NCBI GenBank assembly: GCA_965228615.1
Contig: CBDDHT010000004.1
Location: 558,001 to 622,000, forward strand
From: CBDDHT01 sp965228615
Lineage (GTDB): Bacteria > Pseudomonadota > Alphaproteobacteria > Rhizobiales > Methyloligellaceae
Reading direction: 5' to 3'
DNA: 64,000 nt
Both the position numbers and the translations under genes were made by a program. The notes below the pieces were generated by a model that saw only the letters and a program-made list of their open reading frames with translations, made no database searches and was not told where the DNA came from. Of this stretch, positions 53,010-64,000 are shown in pieces; the stretch's first letter is position 1, and each line of letters begins with the position of its first letter.

Positions 53010-54035
53010 TCAGGAAGTCTCCGCCATCAAGGCCTTGGCCTGCTCGATCCAATTGTCGCGTTCGATGCGCCCTTTGAATGCGAGAGCTTCATCGATTTCA
53101 GCGACTGCAGCTTCCGAGAACTCGGCGATCTGGCGGTAATGGAAGATGCCAAGACCGTTGAGCTTCTCTTCGAGAACCGGCCCGACACCTGTGATTTTCT
53201 TCAAATCATCCGCGTCGCCATCCGGCTTTTCAAGCGGTTTGAAGGCACCTTCGCCATTCGGTTTAGCGGGTGCTTCCGCGGCCACGTCGGCGACATCTTC
53301 CGCGATAGGCTCCACGGCTTCACCGATATCGATACCGGACGATCCCTGGGCCTGCTCGATTCCATCGATCGCGGCCTTGGCGATCAGATCGCAATAGAGC
53401 GTGATTGCCCGACCGGCATCGTCATTGCCAGGAATTGGATGGGTCACGATATCGGGGTCACAGTTGCTGTCCACAATCGCGATCACCGGAATCTTCAGCT
53501 TGCGAGCCTCGGCAATCGCAATGCTCTCTTTGTTCGTATCGATCACGAACAAAAGGTCCGGAATACCGCCCATATCCTTGATGCCGCCGAGTGCGCGCTC
53601 AAGATGATCGCGCTCGCGCGTCAGGATCAACTGTTCCTTCTTGGTCAGGCCCTGGCCTTCACCGCCGAGGAGTTCTTCGAGCTTCCGCAAGCGCCGAATG
53701 GAATTCGAAATAGTTTTCCAATTGGTTAGTGTTCCGCCCAACCAGCGATGGTTCACATAATATTGCGCCGAGCGCTTGGCGGCCGATGCGACGATTTCCG
53801 ATGCCTGTCGCTTCGTTCCGACGAACAAAACACGGCCGCCCTTGGAAACCGTCTCTGCCACTGTCACCAGTGCCTGGTGCAGAAGCGGCACCGTCTGTGC
53901 CAGATCAATGATGTGAACCTTGTTGCGCGAGCCGAAGATATACTCGCCCATCTTCGGGTTCCAGCGGTGGGTCTGATGACCAAAATGAACGCCAGCTTCC
54001 AAGAGTTGGCGCATATTGAATGCGGGCAGTGCCAT
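53010..54035 (-). CDS. rpsB: 30S ribosomal protein S2 with C-terminal helix-hairpin-helix domain
   Basis: S2 binds the back of the 30S subunit late in assembly. The core (about 1-230) is standard: FNMRQLLEAGVHFGHQTHRW, FVGTKRQASEIV, YYVNHRWLGGTLTNWKTI and IPVIAIVDSNCDPD. The protein is 341 residues, about 100 more than E. coli S2. After an acidic Ala/Glu/Pro linker (about 235-275), a domain at 276-341 begins DDLKKITGVGPVLEEKLNGL, a helix-hairpin-helix resembling those in DNA- and RNA-binding proteins. The ATG at 54035 has GGAG upstream; the frame to 54107 is not coding. Confidence 0.95.
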   Translation of the reverse strand: MALPAFNMRQLLEAGVHFGHQTHRWNPKMGEYIFGSRNKVHIIDLAQTVPLLHQALVTVAETVSKGGRVLFVGTKRQASEIVASAAKRSAQYYVNHRWLGGTLTNWKTISNSIRRLRKLEELLGGEGQGLTKKEQLILTRERDHLERALGGIKDMGGIPDLLFVIDTNKESIAIAEARKLKIPVIAIVDSNCDPDIVTHPIPGNDDAGRAITLYCDLIAKAAIDGIEQAQGSSGIDIGEAVEPIAEDVADVAAEAPAKPNGEGAFKPLEKPDGDADDLKKITGVGPVLEEKLNGLGIFHYRQIAEFSEAAVAEIDEALAFKGRIERDNWIEQAKALMAETS

Positions 54036-54145
54036 GGGGCCTGCTCTCCTTTTTTCCCGGTTGTTCCGCCGCGGACCGTAAAACGCAAAGCGCACCGGTA
54101 TGGCCATTCGATAGGAATGACACGTCCGCGTGTGAGATGGGCCGC

Positions 54146-54174
54146 CTTATAAGGGCGCGCGCCGGAATTAGCAA
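54146..54174 (-). promoter_or_regulatory. Candidate promoter of rpsB-tsf
   Basis: On the minus strand, TTGCTA (54174-54169) and TATAAG (54151-54146) are separated by 17 bp in the gap between dnaE and rpsB. The transcript would have a leader of about 105 bases before the S2 start, enough for the autogenous S2 control known in other bacteria, though no S2-binding structure was identified here. Confidence 0.55.
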
Positions 54175-54182
54175 GCGCGCGA

Positions 54183-57680
<3,498 letters not shown>

Positions 57681-57746
57681 GCTGCCCCTCCCCCAAATCA
57701 CTAAGGGCGTGGGTGACCCGATTCGGAGTTGCCCGACAACCCGCGA

Positions 57747-58457
57747 TCAAAGCTCGTCGGGAGAGATCTCCTGCAGGGCGCCGTTCTCAAGCCGCCAGAT
57801 CCGATCCATGCGCTTAGCCAGCTCAAAGTTATGCGTTGCAATCACCGTGGCAAGCCCCGCCTCTTTGACGAGCAACATTAGCTGTTGAAAAACACGCTCT
57901 GCGGTCGGTGGATCGAGATTGCCTGTCGGCTCATCCGCGAGCAGCACGACGGGCTTATTGGCAACGGCCCGGGCAATAGCGACACGCTGTTGCTCACCGC
58001 CGGACAATTCAGCCGGACGGTGTAAGGCACGATCGCCGATCTCCATATTGGCGAGCAACTCGCCACCCCGACTCTCCGCTTCATCGCGCGAAACACCGGC
58101 GATCAGCTGTGGCAGGACGATATTCTCCAATGCGGTGAACTCTGGCAGGAGATGATGAAACTGATAGACGAAGCCGAGCTTCGAGCGGCGCAGGAGCGTT
58201 CGCTCCGCATCGGAAAGCATGGAGCAGTCGCCCCCTTCGAACATGACCGAGCCTGAATCCGGACGGTCAAGCAATCCGATGATGTGCAACAGCGAGGACT
58301 TGCCGGCGCCCGACGGCCCAAGCAAAGCGACGGCTTCGCCAGCTCGCAAAAATCCATTTGCGCCGGTCAGCACACGAATCTCTCGCTGCCCCTGCTGGTA
58401 TGCAAGATTGAGGTTCTCAAGCGTGAGAACGACCGATGTATCGGGTTTCGCGTCCAC
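57747..58457 (-). CDS. lolD: Lipoprotein-releasing ABC transporter ATPase
   Basis: Powers release of outer-membrane lipoproteins from the inner membrane. The 236-residue protein has Walker A LLGPSGAGKSSLLHI, the LolD-type VYQFHHLLPEFTALENI, signature ELSGGEQQRVAIARAV and Walker B VVLLADEPTGNLD. It starts six bases after the permease gene, so the two form one unit. The MacB/FtsE relatives share this fold, but context with a LolC/E permease decides. Confidence 0.95.
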   Translation of the reverse strand: MDAKPDTSVVLTLENLNLAYQQGQREIRVLTGANGFLRAGEAVALLGPSGAGKSSLLHIIGLLDRPDSGSVMFEGGDCSMLSDAERTLLRRSKLGFVYQFHHLLPEFTALENIVLPQLIAGVSRDEAESRGGELLANMEIGDRALHRPAELSGGEQQRVAIARAVANKPVVLLADEPTGNLDPPTAERVFQQLMLLVKEAGLATVIATHNFELAKRMDRIWRLENGALQEISPDEL

Positions 58458-58463
58458 TGACGA

Positions 58464-59732
58464 TTACTCGTATCGGAGCGCGTCGACCGGATCGAGCCGC
58501 GCCGCACGCCAGGATGGATAGAGCGTAGCAAGGATCGAGAGGGTCAATGCCATGATGAGAACCGAAATGACTTCGCGCGGTTCCATTTCCGCGGGCAACT
58601 GGGAAAGATAATAGAGTTCGGGATTAAACAGATCCGTCTCGGTGAACAGAGCGATCAGCTGTCTGATGGACTCGATATTGGTGCAGACAAGAACACCAAG
58701 AATGAATCCGGCCAGTGATCCGACAACCCCAATACTGGCGCCGGTAATAAAAAAGATACGCATGACCGACCCCTTGCTTGCTCCCATGGTGCGAAGGATC
58801 GCGATATCGGAACTCTTATCCTTCACAAGCATAATGAGGCCCGAGACGATATTGAGGGTCGCAACGAGAACAATGAGAGCAAGAATCAGGAACATGACGT
58901 TGCGCTCGACCTGCAGCGCATTAAACAGGCTCGCATTTCTCTGGCGCCAGTCTGTGACATAGACTGTCGGCCCGCCAGCCTGCAGTATCGATGGTCGCAT
59001 CAAGCCCACGGCATCGGGCTTATCCACCACAACTTCGAGGACGTTCACCCGTCCTTTTCGATTGAAGTACTTTTGCGCCTCCGCCAAAGGCATGAACACG
59101 ATGCTGTTGTCGTATTCCGACATCCCCATCTCGAAGATCGCTGATATCGGATATCGCTTCTGACGTGGGATCTTGCCGAACGGCGTCGAAGCCCCTCTGG
59201 GCGCAACGAGCAAGACATTGTCCCCGACTTTGACACGCAGGTCATTGGCAAGGCGCGAGCCGATGGCGATCCCCGGACCCGACTCGAACGTGTCCAATGA
59301 ACCAGAGCGGATGTTGTCCGAGATCGCCTTGAGCTTTATGAGATCATCCTTGCGCAATCCACGGACCAGCGCACCGTTGGCCAGCGCCGGCGTCGAAATC
59401 ATCGCCTGACCTTCGATGAGCGGAAGGACATATTTGATCCCATCCACCTCCCGAATTCGTTCAGCAACCTGATCGAAATCGTTGAACCGTCCCGTGACCG
59501 AATGAATTACGACATGGCCATTCAAACCGAGGATCTTGTCAAAAAGCTCGTTCCGGAATCCGTTCATCACCGACATGACGATGATCAAGGTGGCAACGCC
59601 AAGCATAATTCCGACGAACGAGAATCCTGCAATGACGGAGATAAATCCCTCTTTGCGGCGAGCCCGCAGATAGCGTAGCGAAATCATCCACTCGAATGCG
59701 GAAAAGGCGCCTGTCTCGTTTTTCTGAGTCAT
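58464..59732 (-). CDS. lolC: Lipoprotein-releasing ABC transporter permease (LolC/LolE type)
   Basis: Inner-membrane permease of 422 residues: one N-terminal membrane segment (FSFVGIMLGVATLIIVMSVM), a large periplasmic domain (about 50-270) and three C-terminal segments. The periplasmic hook region and the ILRTMGASKGSVMRIFFI cytoplasmic loop are LolC/E-like. Many alphaproteobacteria have one such permease acting as a homodimer (sometimes called LolF), and only one is present here. It lies between proS and lolD on the same strand. Confidence 0.94.
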   Translation of the reverse strand: MTQKNETGAFSAFEWMISLRYLRARRKEGFISVIAGFSFVGIMLGVATLIIVMSVMNGFRNELFDKILGLNGHVVIHSVTGRFNDFDQVAERIREVDGIKYVLPLIEGQAMISTPALANGALVRGLRKDDLIKLKAISDNIRSGSLDTFESGPGIAIGSRLANDLRVKVGDNVLLVAPRGASTPFGKIPRQKRYPISAIFEMGMSEYDNSIVFMPLAEAQKYFNRKGRVNVLEVVVDKPDAVGLMRPSILQAGGPTVYVTDWRQRNASLFNALQVERNVMFLILALIVLVATLNIVSGLIMLVKDKSSDIAILRTMGASKGSVMRIFFITGASIGVVGSLAGFILGVLVCTNIESIRQLIALFTETDLFNPELYYLSQLPAEMEPREVISVLIMALTLSILATLYPSWRAARLDPVDALRYE

Positions 59733-59757
59733 GGTCCTCTGCCAGGCTATTGGCGGG

Positions 59758-61083
59758 TCAGTTCTTTTTCGTCAGCCGGTTCAGCGCTTCATCCGGGGAT
59801 AGTGTCTCACGGTCGCCGGACGCCCTGTGCTTGATCTCGACCTCACCCTGTTTGAGGCCTTTCGGGCCGACAATCAACTGCCACGGCAATCCTATCAGAT
59901 CCATGGTCGAGAATTTGGCACCGGCACGCTCGTCGCGGTCATCATACAGTATATCCAAACCGGCGTTCGAGAGCTTCCCATACAGGTCGTCACAGGCCCC
60001 ATCCGTGGCATCGTCCCCGGATCTCAAATTAATGAGGCCCACATCGTAGGGTGCCACAGACGCCGGCCAGATAATGCCGTTATCGTCATGACTGGCCTCG
60101 ATGATGGCGCCAACCAAACGGGAGACGCCAATACCGTAGGAGCCACTCTGCACCGTAATCAGTCCGCCGTCCGGCCCTTGGACCTGGCAGCGCATAGGCT
60201 CGGAATATTTGGTTCCGAAGAAGAAAATATGTCCGACCTCGATGCCGCGCGCCGAAATTCTGGAATCGGCTGGTACTTCGCTTTCAAACCGCGCCGTATC
60301 ATGCTTTTCATCCGTCGCCGCATAATAGCGCGTCCATTGAGCGATCAACGGCTCTAAATCGCCTTCGAAGTCGATGTCTTCGCCAGGCGCCGACATCTCG
60401 ACAAGATCACGATGGCAATAGACTTCGCTCTCGCCGGTATCGGCCAGAATGATAAACTCATGGCTAAGGTCGCCGCCGATGGGTCCTGTCTCGGCAACCA
60501 TGGGGATGGCTTTCAGCCCCATGCGCTCGTAGGTCCGCAGGTAGGCCACAAACATCTTGTTATAGGATCGACGCCCAGCTTCTGCTGATATGTCAAACGA
60601 GTAGGCATCCTTCATCAGGAACTCGCGGCCACGCATGATCCCGAAGCGCGGCCGGATCTCGTCCCGGAATTTCCACTGAATATGATAGAGGTTCTTCGGC
60701 ATATCCTTGTAGGACGTGATGCCGGAGCGGAAAATTTCGGTGATCAATTCCTCATTCGTCGGACCAAAGAGCATGTCGCGCTCGTGACGATCCTTGATGC
60801 GAAGCATCTCGGCACCATAGTCGTCATAACGTCCGCTCTCGCGCCAGAGGTCGGCCGACTGAATTGTCGGCATCAGCATTTCGACAGCGCCGGCACGATC
60901 CTGCTCCTCGCGAACGATCTGCTCGATCTTGCGCAGAACGCGATGTCCGAGCGGCAGCCAAGAGTAGATACCGGCGCTCGCCTGCCGAATCATACCGGCA
61001 CGCAACATCAGACGGTGCGAGACAATTTCCGCTTCCTTGGGGTCGTCACGAAGGATCGGAAGGAAAAAGCGGCTTAGACGCAT
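59758..61083 (-). CDS. proS: Prolyl-tRNA synthetase
   Basis: Charges tRNA-Pro. The 441-residue class II enzyme is the short alphaproteobacterial form: it lacks the inserted editing domain of E. coli ProS. Motif 1 region is AGIYSWLPLGHRVLRKIEQI, motif 2 is FRDEIRPRFGIMRGREF, and motif 3 is QSGSYGIGVSRLVGAIIE. The C-terminal anticodon domain contains DVGLINLRSGDD and LPWQLIVGPKGL. Editing may need a separate protein, not in this window. It is upstream of lolC. Confidence 0.96.
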   Translation of the reverse strand: MRLSRFFLPILRDDPKEAEIVSHRLMLRAGMIRQASAGIYSWLPLGHRVLRKIEQIVREEQDRAGAVEMLMPTIQSADLWRESGRYDDYGAEMLRIKDRHERDMLFGPTNEELITEIFRSGITSYKDMPKNLYHIQWKFRDEIRPRFGIMRGREFLMKDAYSFDISAEAGRRSYNKMFVAYLRTYERMGLKAIPMVAETGPIGGDLSHEFIILADTGESEVYCHRDLVEMSAPGEDIDFEGDLEPLIAQWTRYYAATDEKHDTARFESEVPADSRISARGIEVGHIFFFGTKYSEPMRCQVQGPDGGLITVQSGSYGIGVSRLVGAIIEASHDDNGIIWPASVAPYDVGLINLRSGDDATDGACDDLYGKLSNAGLDILYDDRDERAGAKFSTMDLIGLPWQLIVGPKGLKQGEVEIKHRASGDRETLSPDEALNRLTKKN

Positions 61084-61171
61084 GCGCTCGGCGCTCCAGG
61101 TTCCCGATTGGAATGGCCGCCAAACAAGAAGACGGTCATAGGCATTTAAATGGGATCGAAGCGCTAATTAC

Positions 61172-61621
61172 TCACTTAGCGGCGGGGACGCAATCCTTGG
61201 TCAATGGCAATCCGTTTAATGCGAGATCACCTGTTGCCGGGTCGACCGTAAAATGCCCGGCCGTCAGATCGAGTGGATAGCCACCGATACTCTTTTGTTT
61301 GAGGATAATATCGAAGTCTACGCCAAGCGGTAGATTCTGGCCGAAACGGTAACGTGGTCCGGCTGGAATGACCGGATATCCGTATGCATCCCAGCCAGCC
61401 TCATACGTTGGGTCCACCCCGGGGGCCACGCCGACGCAGTCAGGCCCGATCACAACGCCCGATTCGTGATGATGATCGTTCGACCAGCGAGGTGCCTTCA
61501 CGCTCTTCGGGTCATTGTTGATTCCCCCGCCAATTGCTGGCGTTGCAACGTTGCCGATGGCACCGACGATCGCGAGAACACCGCCCACTTGGCGCATTCG
61601 TTTTCTTAAAGATCCAGACAT
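61172..61621 (-). CDS. Small exported or anchored protein of unknown function
   Basis: Product of 149 residues with no family I can name. It has a basic start (MSGSLRKRMR), a hydrophobic segment (about 11-30, VGGVLAIVGAIGNVATPAIG) suggesting a signal or anchor, and two cysteines (PDCVGVAPG and KDCVPAAK) that could pair in the periplasm. The middle is rich in Gly, Pro and aromatic residues (YEAGWDAYGYPVIPAGPRYRFG). It is in the otherwise conserved proS-DUF1467 interval and is bordered by a gene-free gap. Confidence 0.65.
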   Translation of the reverse strand: MSGSLRKRMRQVGGVLAIVGAIGNVATPAIGGGINNDPKSVKAPRWSNDHHHESGVVIGPDCVGVAPGVDPTYEAGWDAYGYPVIPAGPRYRFGQNLPLGVDFDIILKQKSIGGYPLDLTAGHFTVDPATGDLALNGLPLTKDCVPAAK

Positions 61622-61740
61622 GCATCGATCCTAACCTATGTCGATTAAGAGCCGACTAAAGATCGCTCCACCCAATCCGATACAATCGGCATTGGTTTGG
61701 TCAATGTTTTGTATCAATTTGGCAAATGTGTAATGACAAG

Positions 61741-62007
61741 CCCTACGGCTTGCGGTAGGGTTACACCGCAAGCAAAAGAGCGTTCTGGACCGGAACGATC
61801 TCATTGTTGGACGTAGAGGTCAGGTTAACTGGTCCAAGTCTTGGGAGGAAGAAAGCTCCGAGCGCGCTAAGAGCCATAGGGCTCCGGAAGCAGCGCCGTC
61901 TTATGAAAGCATCTCGCACCAAAAGATGTCGCGAGGCGTTTGCGGACATAAGGCTGAATGAGCAACCAGACCTTTGAGCAAGGCCTTTTATGGCCTTGCT
62001 TTTTTTT
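61741..62007 (+). ncRNA. Candidate structured non-coding RNA
   Basis: Proposed because a plus-strand terminator (61978-62007) closes a region with no plus-strand gene. Stem-loops in order include GCTTGCGGT/ACCGCAAGC (near 61750-61773), CGTTC/GAACG, TTGGAC/GTCCAA enclosing about 20 bases, GGAG/CTCC and GAGCC/GGCTC inside GCGC/GCGC. A possible promoter, TTGTAT-N16-TAATGA, lies just before 61740. I could not match it to tmRNA, 6S RNA, SRP RNA or RNase P from memory. The 5' end is approximate. Confidence 0.4.
61978..62007 (+). terminator. Strong intrinsic terminator
   Basis: GCAAGGCC (61978-61985) pairs perfectly with GGCCTTGC (61992-61999) around a six-base loop, followed by eight T (62000-62007). 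The T-run is only on the plus strand, so it ends plus-strand transcripts. All genes between 39047 and 64000 lie on the minus strand. Confidence 0.9.
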
Positions 62008-62082
62008 GTCTTGAGATCAGGACCGACCGGCGCGGAAAGACACAAGAAATCTATTAAATATCAATCAATTAAGCCAATTCAC

Positions 62083-62367
62083 CTATGATCGGCCGGACAG
62101 GTCTTCGTAGCGTGGCAGGAATGGAATATCGTCCAAGGCGATGATCTTGTAGACCATCACGAGATAGATAAAGCCAAAGGCCAGCCCGGCAATCAGAGTC
62201 GTGATCAGCACCTTGCGACCGAGATGCGGTACGGCAGGCGCACTTGCAGCCGACCCGGGTACGACCTCACCTTCCTCCTCCTGAGTTCTGACACCAAAGG
62301 GCAGAACGGCGAAGAAGGTCAGCCACCAACAGATGAAATAAATCGCAAAGCCGAGAGCGAGGCTCAT
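62083..62367 (-). CDS. DUF1467 family membrane protein
   Basis: Inner-membrane protein of 94 residues with two membrane segments: about 3-24 (LALGFAIYFICWWLTFFAVL) and about 52-74. WWLTFFAVLPFGVRTQ is the DUF1467 hallmark. Function is unknown. The family is typical of alphaproteobacteria and commonly sits next to methylmalonyl-CoA epimerase; here the epimerase gene ends three bases before it on the same strand. Confidence 0.9.
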   Translation of the reverse strand: MSLALGFAIYFICWWLTFFAVLPFGVRTQEEEGEVVPGSAASAPAVPHLGRKVLITTLIAGLAFGFIYLVMVYKIIALDDIPFLPRYEDLSGRS

Positions 62368-62370
62368 GGC

Positions 62371-62775
62371 TCAAGCCTGTTCGAGTTCGACGAGCGTGCC
62401 GCAGAAATCCTTGGGGTGCAGAAAAAGGACTGGTTTACCATGGGCACCGATTTTCGGTTCTCCATCACCTAGAACGCGTGCGCCGGTTGCGGTCAGCCTG
62501 TCGCGCGATTCCTTGATGTCATCCACTTCGTAGCAAACGTGATGGATGCCGCCGCTCGGATTCTGCTCAAGAAACTTTGCGATCGGCGAGCCTTCGCCCA
62601 ATGGCTCCAGCAACTCGATTTTGGTGTTTTCCAATTCGACGAAAACGACCGTAACACCATGGTCCGGAAAAGGCTCGGCCTCGGAGACCGTCGCGCCAAG
62701 TCCGTTGCGGTAGACCTGGGCAGCCGTTTCCAGTTCCGGAACTGCGATCGCTACATGATTGAGACGTCCGATCAT
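62371..62775 (-). CDS. mce: Methylmalonyl-CoA epimerase
   Basis: Interconverts (2R)- and (2S)-methylmalonyl-CoA in propionyl-CoA and ethylmalonyl-CoA metabolism. The 134-residue glyoxalase/VOC fold protein has metal ligands in IGRLNHVAIAVPELETAA (His7), the GGIHHVCYEVDDI histidines and a C-terminal glutamate in GTLVELEQA. IGAHGKPVLFLHPKDFCG is also typical of this family. It leads the pair with DUF1467. Confidence 0.94.
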   Translation of the reverse strand: MIGRLNHVAIAVPELETAAQVYRNGLGATVSEAEPFPDHGVTVVFVELENTKIELLEPLGEGSPIAKFLEQNPSGGIHHVCYEVDDIKESRDRLTATGARVLGDGEPKIGAHGKPVLFLHPKDFCGTLVELEQA

Positions 62776-62882
62776 CGCTCTATCCTCAATTGGTTTGGCG
62801 GCACTGCGGTGTTTCTATGGATTCAATCCTGCTGGCACAACAGGCCTTCAGTCGCGGGTACAATTCACGCCGGGTGATGACG

Positions 62883-64000
62883 TCAGATCGAAAAACCACC
62901 GGATTTGGTTTCCAGATACTCCATGATCCCATCCCTGCCGCCCTCACGGCCAAGCCCACTGTCGTTCATACCGCCGAACGGAGCCGCGGCAGATGTCGGA
63001 TTGATATCGTTGATTCCGATGATGCCGAAATTCAATCCCTCGAACATGTGCATCGCTCTCGAAAGACTGCGTGTGTAGACATAGGCGGCCAGGCCATAGG
63101 CCGTATCATTCGCCATTGCCAAAACGTCATCGTCGTCACCGTAGCGGATGACCGGCGCAACAGGTCCAAAGGTCTCTTCCCGATAGATCAGCATGTCCGG
63201 CGTAACGTCCGCCAGGACCGTCGGTGCAAAGAAATGCCCTTTCTCCATTCCGTCAGAGGCCAGTCGCATACCACCGGCATGAACCGTCGCGCCTTTTGCT
63301 ACAGCATCCTTGACCTGCCGGTCGACCTTGTCGATGGCAGCCTGATTGACCAGCGGCCCGATGCTGACCCCGTCCTCAAAACCGCTGCCTGCCTGCATCT
63401 TCGACACGCGTGTACTGAGCGTCTCGACAAATGCGTCGAATATCGCGTCATGAACCAGAAACCGGTTCGGGCTGATACAGGCCTGCCCGGTGTTCAGGAA
63501 TTTTACCAATGAGGCCCCTTTCGCCGCATGCACGGGGTCGGCATCGTCGAAAACGATAAATGGCGCATGACCGCCAAGTTCAAGAGAGATACGCTTCATT
63601 TGCATGGCAGCCTCTCCTGCCAGCATTTTGCCGACAGCGGTCGAGCCCGTGAACGTGATCTTTCTGACGGCCGGATTCGTCGTGAACTCTCTTCCGACAG
63701 GTTTTGGATCTAATGCGGTCACGAGATTGACGATGCCGGGCGGAAAATCGGCGTCCTCGAAAATCTTGAACATTTCCAGTGCACAGAGCGGCGTGGCTTC
63801 GGCAGGCTTCAACACAACCGTGCAGCCGGCAGCGAGCGCCGGTCCGACCTTTCGGGTAATCATGGAAATGGGATAGTTCCACGGCGTCACGGCTGCGACC
63901 ACGCCAACCGGTTGATGCAGAACAAGAAACCGCTGATCGGCTCGAGCAGACGGCAGGATCTCTCCATTGATGCGCTTGGCTTCCTCGGCATACCAGAGCA
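62883..64000 (-). CDS. NAD(P)-dependent aldehyde dehydrogenase, succinate-semialdehyde type (5' end beyond window)
   Basis: Oxidises an aldehyde to its acid. About 372 C-terminal residues of the usual 480-490 are visible, entering at LWYAEEAKRINGEILPSARA. Motifs present are VVAAVTPWNYPISMITRKVG, FTGSTAVGKMLAGEAA, the general base in ELGGHAPFIVFDDAD, the nucleophile cysteine in NTGQACISPNRF and EETFGPVAPV. INDINPTSAAAPFGGMNDSG is characteristic of the GabD group. The N-terminus and start lie beyond base 64000. Confidence 0.92.
   Translation of the reverse strand, partial: LWYAEEAKRINGEILPSARADQRFLVLHQPVGVVAAVTPWNYPISMITRKVGPALAAGCTVVLKPAEATPLCALEMFKIFEDADFPPGIVNLVTALDPKPVGREFTTNPAVRKITFTGSTAVGKMLAGEAAMQMKRISLELGGHAPFIVFDDADPVHAAKGASLVKFLNTGQACISPNRFLVHDAIFDAFVETLSTRVSKMQAGSGFEDGVSIGPLVNQAAIDKVDRQVKDAVAKGATVHAGGMRLASDGMEKGHFFAPTVLADVTPDMLIYREETFGPVAPVIRYGDDDDVLAMANDTAYGLAAYVYTRSLSRAMHMFEGLNFGIIGINDINPTSAAAPFGGMNDSGLGREGGRDGIMEYLETKSGGFSI

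Larger units (their letters stand above)
61622..62082. other. Gene-free gap with probable RNA gene
   Basis: 461 bases between the orphan small protein gene and the DUF1467 gene, both on the minus strand. No convincing protein gene is seen; a 94-codon minus-strand frame (61761-62045) lacks similarity and a clear start. The gap is A/T-rich at its left end and then packed with small stem-loops, ending in a strong intrinsic terminator on the plus strand. Confidence 0.7.

Noticed and set aside
61741..61976. tmRNA, SRP RNA, 6S RNA or RNase P RNA identity for the candidate RNA
   Set aside because: I looked for the tag frame and T-arm of tmRNA, the GGAAGCAGCC loop of SRP RNA and the GAGGAAAGTCC start of RNase P RNA and found no convincing match.
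61761..62045. 94-codon minus-strand frame in the 61.6-62.1 kb gap
   Set aside because: The N-terminal half has no ribosome site and crosses the terminator hairpin; at most the last 38 codons merit attention.

Overview
The window is a typical alphaproteobacterial chromosome segment, most like the Rhodospirillales and relatives. The evidence is gene order (tpiA-secG-pyrG; moaC-moeA-lexA-comEC-gltX-gltA; the lpx-bamA-rseP-dxr-cdsA-uppS-frr-pyrH-tsf-rpsB-dnaE-lolDC-proS block), an alphaproteobacterial SOS box in front of lexA, LpxI instead of LpxH, and a short bacterial ProS. No rRNA, tRNA, CRISPR array, phage gene or transposase was found. The species cannot be named from the sequence.

Region 1 (1-9643): the 3'-truncated pyrG, secG, a secreted protein of unknown function and tpiA run leftward. 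A membrane-anchored PpiD-type parvulin, an amidase-signature enzyme, trpE and a SixA-like phosphatase run rightward. Region 2 (about 9.1-28.7 kb) looks like accessory DNA set between trpE and trpG-trpD-trpC. It holds a DUF302 protein, an exported beta-propeller protein, a TipA-like MerR regulator with a recognisable promoter, an MFS exporter, and a hydantoin/N-carbamoyl amino acid cluster. That cluster comprises a dihydropyrimidinase-type hydantoinase, an AtzA/SAH-deaminase-type amidohydrolase, a NitT/TauT ABC importer, a LysR regulator, an N-carbamoyl-D-amino acid hydrolase and a hydantoin racemase. A DUF2189 membrane protein, a group II PLP decarboxylase, a second LysR gene, a dicarboxylate/amino acid symporter and a MOSC protein follow.

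Region 3 (28.7-39 kb): trpG-trpD-trpC-moaC-moeA forms a tight operon, then lexA, convergent comEC, gltX and gltA. Region 4 (39-64 kb, all leftward) is the envelope and translation block: lipid A synthesis (lpxB, lpxI, lpxA, lpxD), fabZ, the outer-membrane assembly protein BamA, site-2 protease RseP, isoprenoid and phospholipid genes (dxr, cdsA, uppS), frr, pyrH, tsf, an S2 protein with an added C-terminal helix-hairpin-helix domain, dnaE, lolD/lolC, proS, an orphan small protein, DUF1467, methylmalonyl-CoA epimerase and a 5'-truncated aldehyde dehydrogenase.

The most interesting non-coding signals are: a pair of long GC-rich palindromic repeats (near 5.9 and 22.5 kb), each starting at the TAG stop codon of a gene and showing paired base changes in the stem; a 461-base gene-free gap near 61.6-62.1 kb with a strong plus-strand intrinsic terminator although every neighbouring gene runs on the minus strand, which points to an unannotated RNA; two stacked perfect hairpins between tsf and pyrH; a 31-base inverted repeat pair near 19.7 kb; and a MerR-type promoter with a 19-bp spacer that appears to give a nearly leaderless message. 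The trp operon interruption and the complete-looking hydantoin set with its own importer are the main gene-level observations.
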